Positions 1-9,420 of a DNA stretch of 27,342 bases are shown piece by piece. Every line of letters begins with the position of its first letter. Positions within the stretch are counted from its first letter, which is position 1. The stretch lies in assembly GCA_000482145.1 (NCBI GenBank), contig AUXH01000217.1:1-27342 (forward strand), in the 5' to 3' direction. This stretch comes from Strigomonas culicis. Lineage: Eukaryota; Euglenozoa; Kinetoplastea; Trypanosomatida; Trypanosomatidae. The position numbers and the translations under genes are program-made. The notes beneath the pieces were generated by a model, which saw only the letters and a program-made list of their open reading frames with translations, was not told where the DNA came from and searched no databases.

Positions 1-1439
1 GTGCGCTTCAGGTTCTGCGCGAGGAGGCTGTAGTAGAAGTCTCTCAGGTTGATGAGCAGCTTCTCGCGGCTCTTCGTTTTGGAGGGCGCGATGAGCGTGT
101 GCGGCAGCTGTTGGCCCTCGTCCGCGTCCTCCGCCTCCTTCGGCGGGGTGCCCGCCGCGCTGCCCGCCTCCGCGGCGTGCGGCGGAGCCTCCGCCTCCTC
201 GTCGTCGTCGCTGCGGCCGGGGCCGTGGCGCGGCGCGCCGCCGGCCGCGGCGGGCGGCGCGCAGAGGTCGTCGAGCGCGCTGACGTCCATGTCCTGCGTG
301 AGCACCCACCAGCAGAAGAATAGCGTCTTGGTGCTGTAGCGGTCCAACACGATGCCGCGGGTCAGCAGATGCTGGAAGTAGAAGATGAGCTCCTCCACGA
401 TGGCGTCGCAGCTGCAGTGGTAAACGTCCGCCGGCGCGCCATCCGCGTCGTACGGCGCGTCGGCGCGCGCGGGCTTGTGCGCAGAGGGCGTCTGCACCGC
501 CGCCCGCGGCGCGCGGCTGGCGTCCTCGGGGCTCGCGCCGGCCTCGCTGCCCTGAGCCGTAGCCGGCGTCGCCTCCTCCGCCGGTGCCGGCGCGGCCTTG
601 AGGGGCGTATAGTGCAGCAGCTCTGGCCCCTCCTCGGGCGCCTTGCTGCCCTCCGGCACGTGATGGCTGTACGAGGTGGAGGCCGCCACACCGCGCGTGG
701 CCGACGCCGACGCGGAGCCCTTCTGCGACTGCGAGTAGCTGAACGGCTGCGGCCCGAAGAAGAGCAGCCTCGCGCGGGCGAGCGCGCAGTAGGGCCGCTG
801 GCGGCACAGCCTCTGCCGCTGCTGCTCCAGCCACTCCATCTCCGCCTCGTCGTCCTCCTCCGACTCGTCCGACGCCTCCGCCTCCGGCTCCGCAGCGGCG
901 GGGCCCGCTGGTGGCGCGGCGCCAACCGTCTGCGGCGGCGGTGCTGGCGCGTCGTCGTCCTCGTCCAGTCGCAGCAGGCGTGTGCGTCGCCGCTGCAGCT
1001 GCGCCCGGCGCGCCCTTCCCGCGAGCACCACCGGCTCCTCCTCCGCCTCGCCGCCGCCAGCCTCCGTGCCCTCCGTGGGAGAAGGGAATAGCAGCGGGCG
1101 GCTCGGCGGAGGCGGCGCGCACGGGTGGTGGGGGTGGTGCTGGTGCAGCTGGCAGGGCCGGTAGTCTGGCTCCGCGCGCGGCAGCAGCAGCAGATTGGCT
1201 GCACGCACCGCGTTGGCGGGCTCGACCGGCGGCGGCATCCAGCGCCGCGTGCTGGGGCTGAAGCGCGCAGAGAGCGGGCAGCTGCCCGGCGGTGCGGGGG
1301 GCGGCGCGGGCCCCAGGGGGTACGCCAGGTGGTACGCGCGCAGCCGCTGGACGACGTTGATCGCCACGAAGTCGCGCACACGGTCGTCCTGCCACGCGTC
1401 CATCTCTTCGAAGTCCACACGCGAGCGTCGAGTCCGCAT
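1..1439 (-). CDS. Hypothetical protein, partial (3' end beyond the left edge)
   Basis: An uninterrupted reading frame starts at the ATG at 1439-1437 (MRTRRSRVDFEEMDAW) and stays open to the window edge, about 479 codons with no stop. I do not recognise the family. The N-terminal 45 residues look folded (VRDFVAINVVQRLRAYHLAY). A long Pro/Ala-rich and acidic linker follows, including a DESEEDDEAEMEWLEQQ stretch near 850-800. A second ordered island at about 435-290 has hydrophobic helices (IVEELIFYFQHLL, TLFFCWWVLTQDMDV), then another acidic/Ala linker and a third island at the edge (LINLRDFYYSLLAQNLKR). This alternation of short ordered islands and long linkers matches the next gene upstream (2216-5428). 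No membrane segment is clear. Codon use is GC-rich like the neighbouring genes. The Arg-rich frame at 362-1420 on the same strand is an out-of-frame shadow. Coding status is fairly sure; function is unknown. Confidence 0.75.
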   Translation of the reverse strand, partial: MRTRRSRVDFEEMDAWQDDRVRDFVAINVVQRLRAYHLAYPLGPAPPPAPPGSCPLSARFSPSTRRWMPPPVEPANAVRAANLLLLPRAEPDYRPCQLHQHHPHHPCAPPPPSRPLLFPSPTEGTEAGGGEAEEEPVVLAGRARRAQLQRRRTRLLRLDEDDDAPAPPPQTVGAAPPAGPAAAEPEAEASDESEEDDEAEMEWLEQQRQRLCRQRPYCALARARLLFFGPQPFSYSQSQKGSASASATRGVAASTSYSHHVPEGSKAPEEGPELLHYTPLKAAPAPAEEATPATAQGSEAGASPEDASRAPRAAVQTPSAHKPARADAPYDADGAPADVYHCSCDAIVEELIFYFQHLLTRGIVLDRYSTKTLFFCWWVLTQDMDVSALDDLCAPPAAAGGAPRHGPGRSDDDEEAEAPPHAAEAGSAAGTPPKEAEDADEGQQLPHTLIAPSKTKSREKLLINLRDFYYSLLAQNLKR

Positions 1440-2215
1440 CGGGTCTCTGCTGTTCGAGCTACAACTATTTGTTTTTGTTATGCTTACTACCAGTCCAAGG
1501 TGGTTCTATCAATCGATAGCTTATGAGGATCGAGTTTTGTGTGTGGGTGTGGGTGTGTGGGTGTAATTGTATCTTTGTAAACCAGAGAGATTATAAATAA
1601 CAGTACTTCAACAACAACAAAAAAAAAAACGCTAATGCGATTGAGAACTCCACTCTGTTTACATATATAGAGTGCTATTCACAGAGAGAGAAAAAAAAAA
1701 CGAGAGGCGTAGAGAGGGAAAAGTATGAGAGATACTAGTGTTTCTTTTTATTTGAAAATCATGATATGAAAGGGAAACAATCTGAGATAGTTACAATAAT
1801 AGAGACACGTTGTTATCTAAGAACACTGCAATGTAGATGGAACTGTTTTTTTTTTGAGAAAACAAAAGGAGACTGTGTATACCATTGTGTACATAGTTTA
1901 CAAACATGCAGATAGTGGGACCGACAGACACGCATGATGTCACTCATGTGTCGTTTTCATTTCATTCTCTCCCTCCAGGGAGAAAAGAAAGGTAATTATT
2001 AAACATAACAATACGAAAGGTGAAAAAAAAAAAAGATGATACAATAATGCTGTACATGCACAAGTTATCACTTTAGTAACTATGGTAAAGGAAGGGGAAA
2101 CAAATTACAAGTACAGCTAACAAAAAAGAGGGGGGAAAATATGTATATACATGTAAACGAAGGAAAAAAAGGCTAACGTGACGATCCCTCTCTTTTAATT
2201 ATGTGTTTCTTTCAA
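1440..2215. other. AT-rich intergenic spacer
   Basis: No gene is supportable here. The stretch is rich in poly(A) and poly(T) runs (for example around 1618-1630, 1690-1699, 1843-1852 and 2024-2034) and has a GT-rich patch near 1536-1566. It should hold the 3' UTR and poly(A) site of the gene ending at 2216 and the 5' UTR and splice acceptor of the gene starting at 1439. Confidence 0.7.
1673..1735 (-). promoter_or_regulatory. Putative polypyrimidine tract and trans-splice acceptor for the gene at 1439
   Basis: On the minus strand, 1735-1683 is almost all pyrimidine, with repeated TCTC and a T10 run. The first following AG falls at about 1675-1674. This is the arrangement used for spliced-leader addition in trypanosomatids. 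The implied 5' UTR is about 235 nt. The exact AG is inferred. Confidence 0.4.
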
Positions 2216-5200
2216 CTATTGCTCTTCCTCTTCCACCTCCTCCTCGACGATCTCTTGATCACAGATATTAGCGTAGAGCGTCAGCAGGTTATCAAACGGC
2301 GACACCGCGATGCACTGCTGCAGTGCCGCGTCGCTGCGCAAGCCGTCGTGGCGCACGGTGAAGCAGAACACAGTGAATCCCTCCGCCTGCTCATGGTCCG
2401 TCAGCGACGCCGGTGCGCAGAAAGACGACCAGAGGTACTGCACGTCGCCGTCCCCCTGTGCCTCCGCCTCCTCCCCCTCCTCGTCGTCGCCCTCGCCGGG
2501 CCGTGGGCAGAGCCGCCGGTAGTGGTGGTTCTGTTGCCGCGTGTTGCGCTCGTGGAGCTGGACGGCGTCCACCGGCACCTCCAGACACGCCGCGATGTCC
2601 TCCCGGATCGCGAGTACGATCGCCGGCATGTACGTGGACGGCGCGGTCTTGCCGAGTGGGTTGTCCTCCTCGCCGCCGGCCTCCGCCACCGGCGTGACCT
2701 GCAGGATCTCCTCGATCACGCGGTTGCCGTCGCCGCTGAGGTGCACGTCGATGTGCGTGTGGATGACGACCTCGCCCGCCGGCCGGCGCGGCCCGCGGCG
2801 CGCGGGCCGCACGAGCACCGCCGCGGTCTTCTCGTCGATGGTGCTGTTGTTGCTCTCACTCATCGCGTACCGCTCCGTCCCGTCCTCGGTCGCCGCGTGC
2901 ATCACCAGTGGGGGGGCGTCGGCCGCCGTGGCGGCGCCCTCCGCCTCTCCCGGTACCATGATCGTCACGGCGCTGTGGGAGCCGGCGGCGCCGCTGCGCG
3001 ACGGCGCGTGGACATCGCCGCTGCCTCGGACGCCGTCCGCGGTCTCAGTGGAGGGTTGGCTGTGGTGAGAGTGCTGCGCCTCGTCGGGCGTCGCCGTCGC
3101 GCGGCGTAAGTGGTAGGACGCCATGGCGTCCGCGTCGCCCATCGCGAAGTCCACCACCGGCGGCGAGGCATCCGTCTGCGTCTCCGGGCCGCGTGCGCTG
3201 GCGGACTGCGCGGCGACGCTTGCGTGCTGCGAGGCCTCCACCGCCGCGACGGCCTGGGGGTCCGTGCCCGCCTCGCCGCTTCCCTCCTCCGCGTCGGGGG
3301 CGGGGGAGCCACCGGCGGGCGGGGGGGCGACGGTGGAGTCCGTCGAGGTGCCGCCGGTCACCCGCTGTGGCCGCCTCGCCGGCGGTCGCGCCGGGAGGTA
3401 CACGTAGTTGATGTTGTTGTTGATGATCACGGTCGGCGCCGCGGTGGGCGGCGCGGCCGGTGTGGCGGTGATCGTCAGCGGGCCCGCCGACGCGGTGGAG
3501 CCCAGCGACTGGACACGGTAACTGTTGTTGAAAGAGGCGCCGGTCGGGTCGCTGCTGCGGCCCCGGCTCTCGCTGTTGGCTGCCGCCATCGACGCCATGA
3601 TCAGGTTACTGTTATTGTAATTAGTCGTATTCGTGTTGTTGAAAAAGTGGTAGGGCAACTGCACACTAGTTGTCGTGGTATCCTTCACCGTGTAGGCCTT
3701 ATCATTATACTGGTCCTCCATCGCCGCGGGAGCGCCGTTGTCCGGAGCCGTCGTGCTGGCCTCCCCCGGTGCACGCAGCGCCCCGCCATCGCCGGCGGTC
3801 TCCGGGGGAGCGGACGTGGTGTCGCTCGTCACGACCTGATAGTACGGCTCGGTGGATGGCACCGCCGTCGCGGACGCGTTGGTGACGGCGTTGGGTGGCG
3901 CCACGACGGCGGGGCTCCCCTCGCGGTCATCGCTGCCCGCCACCGCGGGGGCCGGTGCATCGCCGTTGCGGGCCGCGCGCGTGGGAGCGGGCGGGAACAC
4001 CAGCGGCCTAGCGGTGTTCAGCGGCGCCCCCGCCCCCGCCTCCCCCTCCGCACCGTCTTGCTGGTCCTTCTTCAGATCGGTGGGTGGGAGAGAGCGGTCG
4101 GTCAGGCTGGAGCGGTGGTAGACGGGGGGCGCCGTCGCCGAGAGGAACCTCTCCATCTTCTCCCGCTCCTTCGTGACCGTCTGGCTGAGGCGCTGGGCGC
4201 TCTTCTTCTTCGTGCTCGAGTGGCGCCAGTCGAAGAGGGTGTGGGTGGGCGGCGGCGTGCGCAGGAACGGGTTCGTCGCGTCCCCCGGCGGCGCCGAGTG
4301 GGTCGACGCTTGCCGCTTCGTCTGGCTATGGCCGTTCTGCGGTCGCAGCGGGGTCGTGGGCCTCTGCGGCGTGTTGGGGCCGGTGCGCGTGACGTCGGTC
4401 GGACCCGCCCTCCGGGGCCGCTGCCCGCTCCCGTCATCGGAGGAGGGAATGGAGCTGACGTCCGTCAAGCTCGCACCGCCCTCCTGCAGAAGCATGGCAT
4501 TCGCGTCGTCATTCTTTTTGATGACCCGGCTGTTGATCATGTTCTTTGCGATGGCGGCGGTCAGATCCGTGTTCAGATCGACGAGAAGGATGTGGAACAG
4601 ATAGGTCGTGCAGAACTTTGCCGTGTGCGGCGTCAAGCGCACGAAGCCGTTGAGCACCGCGTCGTAATACAGGATTTGGTCGATCGCAAAAAAGAAGGCC
4701 TGCGGGCCGTCCTGCGCACTTGTGTCCGCGGCCATGAGATCGGTGGACGGTGGCCTGCCGATCGTCTCTGACACCCGTTGCTGCAGCTGCTCTCGTGCAC
4801 GGAGAAACAGATCTTCAATCGTCTCCTTGACGTAGAGGTACTGCAACATGGAGTTGGCGCCGCTCGGCGGCGGTGTCCGCACCTTCGCCGCCGCGGTGCT
4901 CGTCACGTCCACCGTGCTTGTGTACAGCAGCAGGCCGTTCTCGTCTTGTTGACACTGGCCGCTATCCTCCGCGCGGTGCGGGGGGCTGCGGTGCGGCCGC
5001 TGCTGGCGGGGCTCCCCCGTCGACACATAGTAGTGCAGGCACCAGCTCCGCGTGCTCTCCCGTCGCTGCGGCGTCGCCGCTCCTGGGCCATCCGCGGCGT
5101 CGCCCGCCGTCGTCTGGTCCTGGGGGAGGGGCAGCGTCGGCTCCGGCGGCGGCGGAGTGCGCGCCGCCGGCGCCTCGCCGCCGAGCTCCGTTGCGGCCGA

Positions 5201-5428
5201 CGCCGCCGCGGTGGCGGCCGCCTGGTGCACCTCGACCCACGACGTGCTGCCCCGTCGCGAGCTCGCGCGCCGTTTCTCCTGCGCGCGCTGGCTGTTGTAC
5301 TCATTGTCGTAGTTGCCCTCGTGGTCGCTGCTCGTGTTGGCGCCGTCCGTGTGGACGCTGTCAGCGTTGGCGGTCGCGCCCGCCTCGACGGACGGGAGTA
5401 AGGTGGGGACCGACGGCGCCGCAAGCAT
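2216..5428 (-). CDS. Large hypothetical protein with a C-terminal FAZ1-like module
   Basis: Complete 1,070-residue frame from ATG (5428) to TAG (2216-2218). Residues 1-190 are low complexity (Ala, Pro, Arg, Ser). Residues about 191-310 form an ordered, mostly helical island (MLQYLYVKETIEDLFLRA; FFFAIDQILYYDAVLNGFV; TTYLFHILLVDLNTDL). A disordered linker of over 500 residues follows, with an Asn/Thr-rich island (FFNNTNTTNYNNSNLI) near 3655-3605. The C-terminus, residues about 883-1056, reads as a divergent copy of the kinetoplastid FAZ1 conserved domain: strand VVIHTHIDVHLSGDG, helix/turn AIREDIAACLEVPVDAV, an inserted acidic loop, strand FTVFCFTVRHD, and a closing helix VSPFDNLLTLYANI. The tail is acidic (EEEVEEEEQ). 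Known FAZ1 is a cytoskeletal filament protein of the flagellum attachment zone, but the domain also occurs in unrelated proteins, so a flagellar role is only inferred. No signal peptide or membrane helix is seen. Confidence 0.85.
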   Translation of the reverse strand: MLAAPSVPTLLPSVEAGATANADSVHTDGANTSSDHEGNYDNEYNSQRAQEKRRASSRRGSTSWVEVHQAAATAAASAATELGGEAPAARTPPPPEPTLPLPQDQTTAGDAADGPGAATPQRRESTRSWCLHYYVSTGEPRQQRPHRSPPHRAEDSGQCQQDENGLLLYTSTVDVTSTAAAKVRTPPPSGANSMLQYLYVKETIEDLFLRAREQLQQRVSETIGRPPSTDLMAADTSAQDGPQAFFFAIDQILYYDAVLNGFVRLTPHTAKFCTTYLFHILLVDLNTDLTAAIAKNMINSRVIKKNDDANAMLLQEGGASLTDVSSIPSSDDGSGQRPRRAGPTDVTRTGPNTPQRPTTPLRPQNGHSQTKRQASTHSAPPGDATNPFLRTPPPTHTLFDWRHSSTKKKSAQRLSQTVTKEREKMERFLSATAPPVYHRSSLTDRSLPPTDLKKDQQDGAEGEAGAGAPLNTARPLVFPPAPTRAARNGDAPAPAVAGSDDREGSPAVVAPPNAVTNASATAVPSTEPYYQVVTSDTTSAPPETAGDGGALRAPGEASTTAPDNGAPAAMEDQYNDKAYTVKDTTTTSVQLPYHFFNNTNTTNYNNSNLIMASMAAANSESRGRSSDPTGASFNNSYRVQSLGSTASAGPLTITATPAAPPTAAPTVIINNNINYVYLPARPPARRPQRVTGGTSTDSTVAPPPAGGSPAPDAEEGSGEAGTDPQAVAAVEASQHASVAAQSASARGPETQTDASPPVVDFAMGDADAMASYHLRRATATPDEAQHSHHSQPSTETADGVRGSGDVHAPSRSGAAGSHSAVTIMVPGEAEGAATAADAPPLVMHAATEDGTERYAMSESNNSTIDEKTAAVLVRPARRGPRRPAGEVVIHTHIDVHLSGDGNRVIEEILQVTPVAEAGGEEDNPLGKTAPSTYMPAIVLAIREDIAACLEVPVDAVQLHERNTRQQNHHYRRLCPRPGEGDDEEGEEAEAQGDGDVQYLWSSFCAPASLTDHEQAEGFTVFCFTVRHDGLRSDAALQQCIAVSPFDNLLTLYANICDQEIVEEEVEEEEQ

Positions 5429-6848
5429 CTCAATAGGGGTAGTAGCCTATTTGTACTTAATATCTAAAGAAGGAGAAGCAGAAAAAGAGAGAGAAGCTAT
5501 TACTATCCCCACACACATGTGATTTGTAGGTCTCTGTAGAGAGGTATATGCAAAGGTATTTTGGAATACAACGCAGAGAAAAAAAGGATACACTGTTGTT
5601 GTTAGTGGTGTCTCTCGAAGATTTAAATGTTGGGGTATAAAAAAAAACGCCATCCAATAGAAAAATGTGTTGAAATATAATCAAAAAGAACGGAAGTATG
5701 AATAATGTTAAAGCCACATAGGACTATAGTACCAACGATTACAAAAAAAAAATGACGAAGATCGAAAAAAAAATAAGAAGAAGAAGAATGTAGCAATGCG
5801 CATAATACAAATGTAATGCGGAAATCAGTAACGAAAAAAAAAAGCGGAGTAGTATCATATTTTTCTTTTCCTTTTGTTTGTTTCTTTTTCTTTCTCTTTC
5901 TTTTCGCATATGCATGCGGCTAAATGAACATTGAAGAACGAGAAAAAAGTGTAATGAATAGAAAACGGGAAAAGGAGGAAAAAATAGAAAACCTGTGTAT
6001 AGATGTGATGGGTATATACGTATAACGTAGATCGAAAAATATATTTATACAAAAACAAAAGAAAAAGAACAATTCGAGCTATTCTTTATTAGCATTGATG
6101 CAGTTATTGCTAAAAAAAGAAAAAAATATTTCTCTCTCTTCCAATAATGTGTCTATAGTATTGCTTATTGTTCGTTTTAGTATTGCTTTTGGTGCTGTTT
6201 TACGGAGGTACGTGGTGCCTCCACGAAGTGGTAATGTGTGAGGACAGACAATTATAATATTTGTGCCTTTCACTTACAAGGCGATCTATCACCATATACA
6301 CACGGTTTTTCTTACTGTGGAATGAGGAAAAGAGAAAAAAAAAGAACAACAAAAAGGAAGAGAGAGGGGAAAAAAAAACAGCCAATGAAAATCAATCGAA
6401 AAGGGGAAAAAAGTAAGAAGTGAAAAGGTGTGTACATGTGCACAGCGTATAGAGTGATGCATGTTCAAATGAATCTGTGGTAATTCAAAGTCATGGAAGA
6501 AAAAAAAAATACAATGAAAAAAGAGAGCAAATATTGGACAATTCGTCACAGTTTTTAGTTTATACGTTTGCTTCTTTTTTTTTTTTTCACCATCTGGTCA
6601 TATGGGTATAAAGATCAAAACGATGCTAATAATATTATTAATAATAATGTATATTCATGTTTGTTTTTAATTATTTGAAGCGATGATTCCCTTTCTGTGG
6701 GAAGTGTAAGTTCATCTCTTTGTTAGCCTCAGTACAGTATTTCATGTTTTTCTACCTGTAGTAATAGCAATAGCGTTGAGTAATCTGCCTCATTCTTTTT
6801 TTAATAATAGTTATCCTGCCCTTTGTTTTGTTACTTCTTTTTCTGCCG
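5429..6848. other. Long AT-rich intergenic spacer
   Basis: A 1.4 kb stretch without a supportable gene. It is dominated by A-rich, GAAAA-type purine runs on the plus strand, so the minus strand is T/C-rich. T10+ runs sit near 6576-6588 and an AATAATATTATTAATAATAAT patch lies near 6629-6650. The frames seen here encode only Phe/Lys/Ser-rich peptides. It must include the 3' UTR of the giant gene ending at 6849 and the promoter-less junction to the gene at 5428. No tRNA or snRNA structure was recognised. Confidence 0.65.
5464..5493 (-). promoter_or_regulatory. Putative polypyrimidine tract and trans-splice acceptor for the gene at 5428
   Basis: On the minus strand 5493-5466 is a C/T-rich tract (CTTCTCTCTCTTTTT, then CTTCTCCTTCTTT) ending in AG at 5465-5464. 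The predicted 5' UTR is only about 35 nt and contains no ATG, which supports the start at 5428. Confidence 0.55.
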
Positions 6849-9420
6849 CTAACGCAGGAGCTTCCTCGCCTCCTCGGCGCGCCTCTTGGTCTCCTTCTTC
6901 TCGCGTCTCGCCGCCTCCCTGGACGGGGTCTCCGGGAGAGGCGGCACCACCATGGTCTCGCTGGGCGGCGTGGGCCGCCGCGTCAGGTTCGTCGGCGGCG
7001 GCGAGCTGCTCGCCTCGTCCCCGACGCGACTCACGCGCCTGTAGTAGCTGCCTTCGTTCGCGCGGTGGCTCGTGCTGCCGTAGTAGGGGCTGTAGCTCGG
7101 CGGCGTCGGCGGCAGGGCCGGCGGCACCGGCCGGCGCACCGGCACGCTGGCGGGGCTCGGCGACGGCGGCGTCTGATGCGTGCTGCTGCGGTCTGGGCTG
7201 GAGTGGCTCGCGACGCACTCCTCCGCACTGAGCGCGGCGGCCGGGCTGGCGGCCCGCGGGCCTTGGTGCGGGTTGCAGCCGACGCTGCCCGTGCCGCTGG
7301 TGCTGCCCTTGCCGGACTGCACGGGGTGGCTCGTGGGCGACGTGGTCGTCAGGCTCGCGGCGGTGCTCGTGCCGGCGCTGAGCGCCGGCGTCAGGTGGGT
7401 GACCGCCGCCGGCGGCGAGCCCGTCCTCTTGTACCGCCGCGGCGTCGCGCTGCGCGCGGTGCGGATCGAGGCGCTGCCGTTCGGCGGGATGCTACCATTG
7501 GTGCCGCTGCAGCTACCGTTCGTCAAGGTCGGGTGCGTCGGCGGCTGGTAGCTGCCGCTGCTTCTGCTCTGCTGGCGCCCGCGGTGCGGCCGGTTCGGGC
7601 TGCGGAACTCCTCACCACTTACCTCCACGATGGTGCCCAGCGGCGCCGCCGAGGCGGCCGCCGCCGCCGCCGCCGCCGCGGCGACGGCCTGCTTCACCTC
7701 GGCGAGGCCCTTCAGCAGCGCCCGCTTCTCGTCCCGGCACTTGGCGTAGAAGGCCCAGAGGCGCTTGTACGGCCACGCGACGAGCACCGCCTTCAGCTCC
7801 GTCTCCGTGTACACGTGCGGCGGCGCCGCGCCGGCCGCGTCCGAGGCGGACAGCGGCAGCCGCTGCCGCAGCTCCACGTCGACGGCGAGCGAGTTCACCG
7901 CTGTGCGCGCCAGGCTGGTGCTGCTGCGCACGCCGGCGCCGGTGTGCATCGCGGCGCTCAGCGTCGTGTTGGCCGCCGACACAGACGCGTCCTGCCGCAG
8001 CGACGACGACGCCGGCCGCGCGCGCGGCGTGCGGCTCTCGCCGGCCGTCGGCGTCGGGCTCGACGACGTCCGGCCCCACGCCTCCGTGCTGCTGATGACG
8101 CCGGCGAGCGGCGCGGGCGGCGCCAGCACCACCACCTCCTCCACCTCCACGTGGTCACCGCTGCAGTGCGACGCGGCGATCGCATCCGTGACCTCCGCGC
8201 GGCACACGTCCTGCAGCTCCGTCGCGTGCTTGTACATGATGTAGGGCCACACGCGCCCCAGGAAGCCGATCAGGTGGCGCGTCTTGGCGTACTGCGGGCT
8301 GTCAGCGCCCTCTGCCGGCGCCTTCGGGTCTGCTGCAGCCGCGTTCGCCTCCTCCTCGCCGTGGAGCTGCTTGTGCGTGTTGTTGTTCGTGTTCACGGAC
8401 GACGACGGCAGCGAGAAGGACGACATCGGGTAGGAGATCGGCAGGCTGCGTTGCGCCGGGCCGTCGTGGCTCGTGCTGTTGCGGCGCTCCTCCCCGGTGG
8501 TCTCCATCAGCGCGGGTGACAGCGCCTCCCCGTCGCCGCGGGGGAGCAGCGGGTTCGAGGGGAACGCCGCGGGTGTGGACTGCCCAAAGGCGAGCACCGC
8601 GCGTTCTTCCAGCAGAGGCTTCAGCCTCTGCGTGTTTTGCCGCTGCCGCAGCCCCGGCGGCGCGTCGTCGTCGTCGTCGTCCAGCAGCGCGGAGGAGGTC
8701 GACTGCAGCGCGCTGCGCGGCGGCTCCGCGGTGCTCGGCGACGGCGCGGCGGTGTGCGCCTCCTCCGCCTCGACGCTCACCTGCAGCCACGACGTGCCGT
8801 CGTTGTTCTTGGAGTTCGCGAGCATGCTGTTCGAGCTGGGAAAGTTCGTGTTGCTGCTGCCGTTGCCGGTGCCCGGCATGCACTTCGTCGTGTCCGTCGT
8901 GTTGGGCGTCGCCGGCCGCCGCGGGGGGCGGCCCTGGTGTGTCAGTGGCGTGCAATCCGCCGGCGCATCGCCCGCGCCGGTGGGGGTATCCGTCGGCGCG
9001 AGCGGCTTCGCCGGCCCAGCGGTTTGGCAGTACACGTTCGTGTGTACCGTGTCTTCCTCGTCCGCCTTCTCGTCGCTGTGCGCGTCGACGCCGGGCGTCG
9101 ACATGGGGGTGTCCGCGCGCGTCGCAACCGCGGCGGCGGCGGCCGCCGCCATCACCGCCGCGGAGACGACGGCCGCCGTCAGCGGGTGCGGCTGCAGCGC
9201 CACCGGCGCGCCCGTGCCCGCGAGCGCCGCGGCCGCGGCAGCCGCACCGGCGCCGCTCTTGATGACAAATTTGATCGCCTCCTGCGACTCCACATCCTCC
9301 TCGCCGCCGCTGCTGTCGTTCGTCTCGTCGTAGCGCCCGAGCGCGAAGTCCTTGCCACTCGCCGGCGCCGCGCCCCCGGCCGCCGCGGGCGCGGCCGGCG
9401 CGGCGCAGACGGGAGGGGGC
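6849..9420 (-). CDS. Giant FAZ1-like-module protein, 3' segment (after an apparent frameshift)
   Basis: This is the C-terminal part of the gene that begins at 16687. The frame is open from upstream of 9420 to TAG at 6849-6851 and adds about 857 residues. It has no convincing ATG at its left boundary. Its first natural-looking residues (SGKDFALGRYDETND) continue the composition of the upstream frame, while the upstream frame becomes Arg-rich nonsense, so the two frames are one gene. Content: Ala-rich and disordered regions; a D6 run; a FAZ1-like module split by an insert of about 95 residues (first half HLIGFLGRVWPYIMYKHA and EVTDAIAASHCSGDHVEV at 8282-8120; second half SLAVDVELRQ and LVAWPYKRLWAFYAKC at 7895-7738); a poly-Ala run; a long Ser/Pro/Thr-rich tail; and a basic helical end (REKKETKRRAEEARKLLR). 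Function is unknown; a cytoskeletal or flagellar scaffold is an inference from the module. Confidence 0.75.

Noticed and set aside
362..1420. A 352-residue minus-strand frame within the first gene
   Set aside because: Extremely Arg/Ser-rich and out of frame with the ATG at 1439, whose own frame is longer, open to the edge and natural in composition.
3110..4771. A 553-codon open frame on the plus strand opposite the 1,070-residue gene
   Set aside because: Same Arg-rich antisense artefact; the minus-strand frame has ordered islands and a good splice acceptor.
5457..6549. Short Phe/Ser/Lys-rich open frames in the spacer
   Set aside because: They arise from poly(T)/poly(A) runs, have no domain features, and differ completely in base composition from the supported genes.
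6828..8519. A 563-codon plus-strand frame opposite the 3' segment of the giant gene
   Set aside because: Composition of a mirror frame (runs of RRRR and AVAR), no recognisable domain, wrong direction for the cluster.
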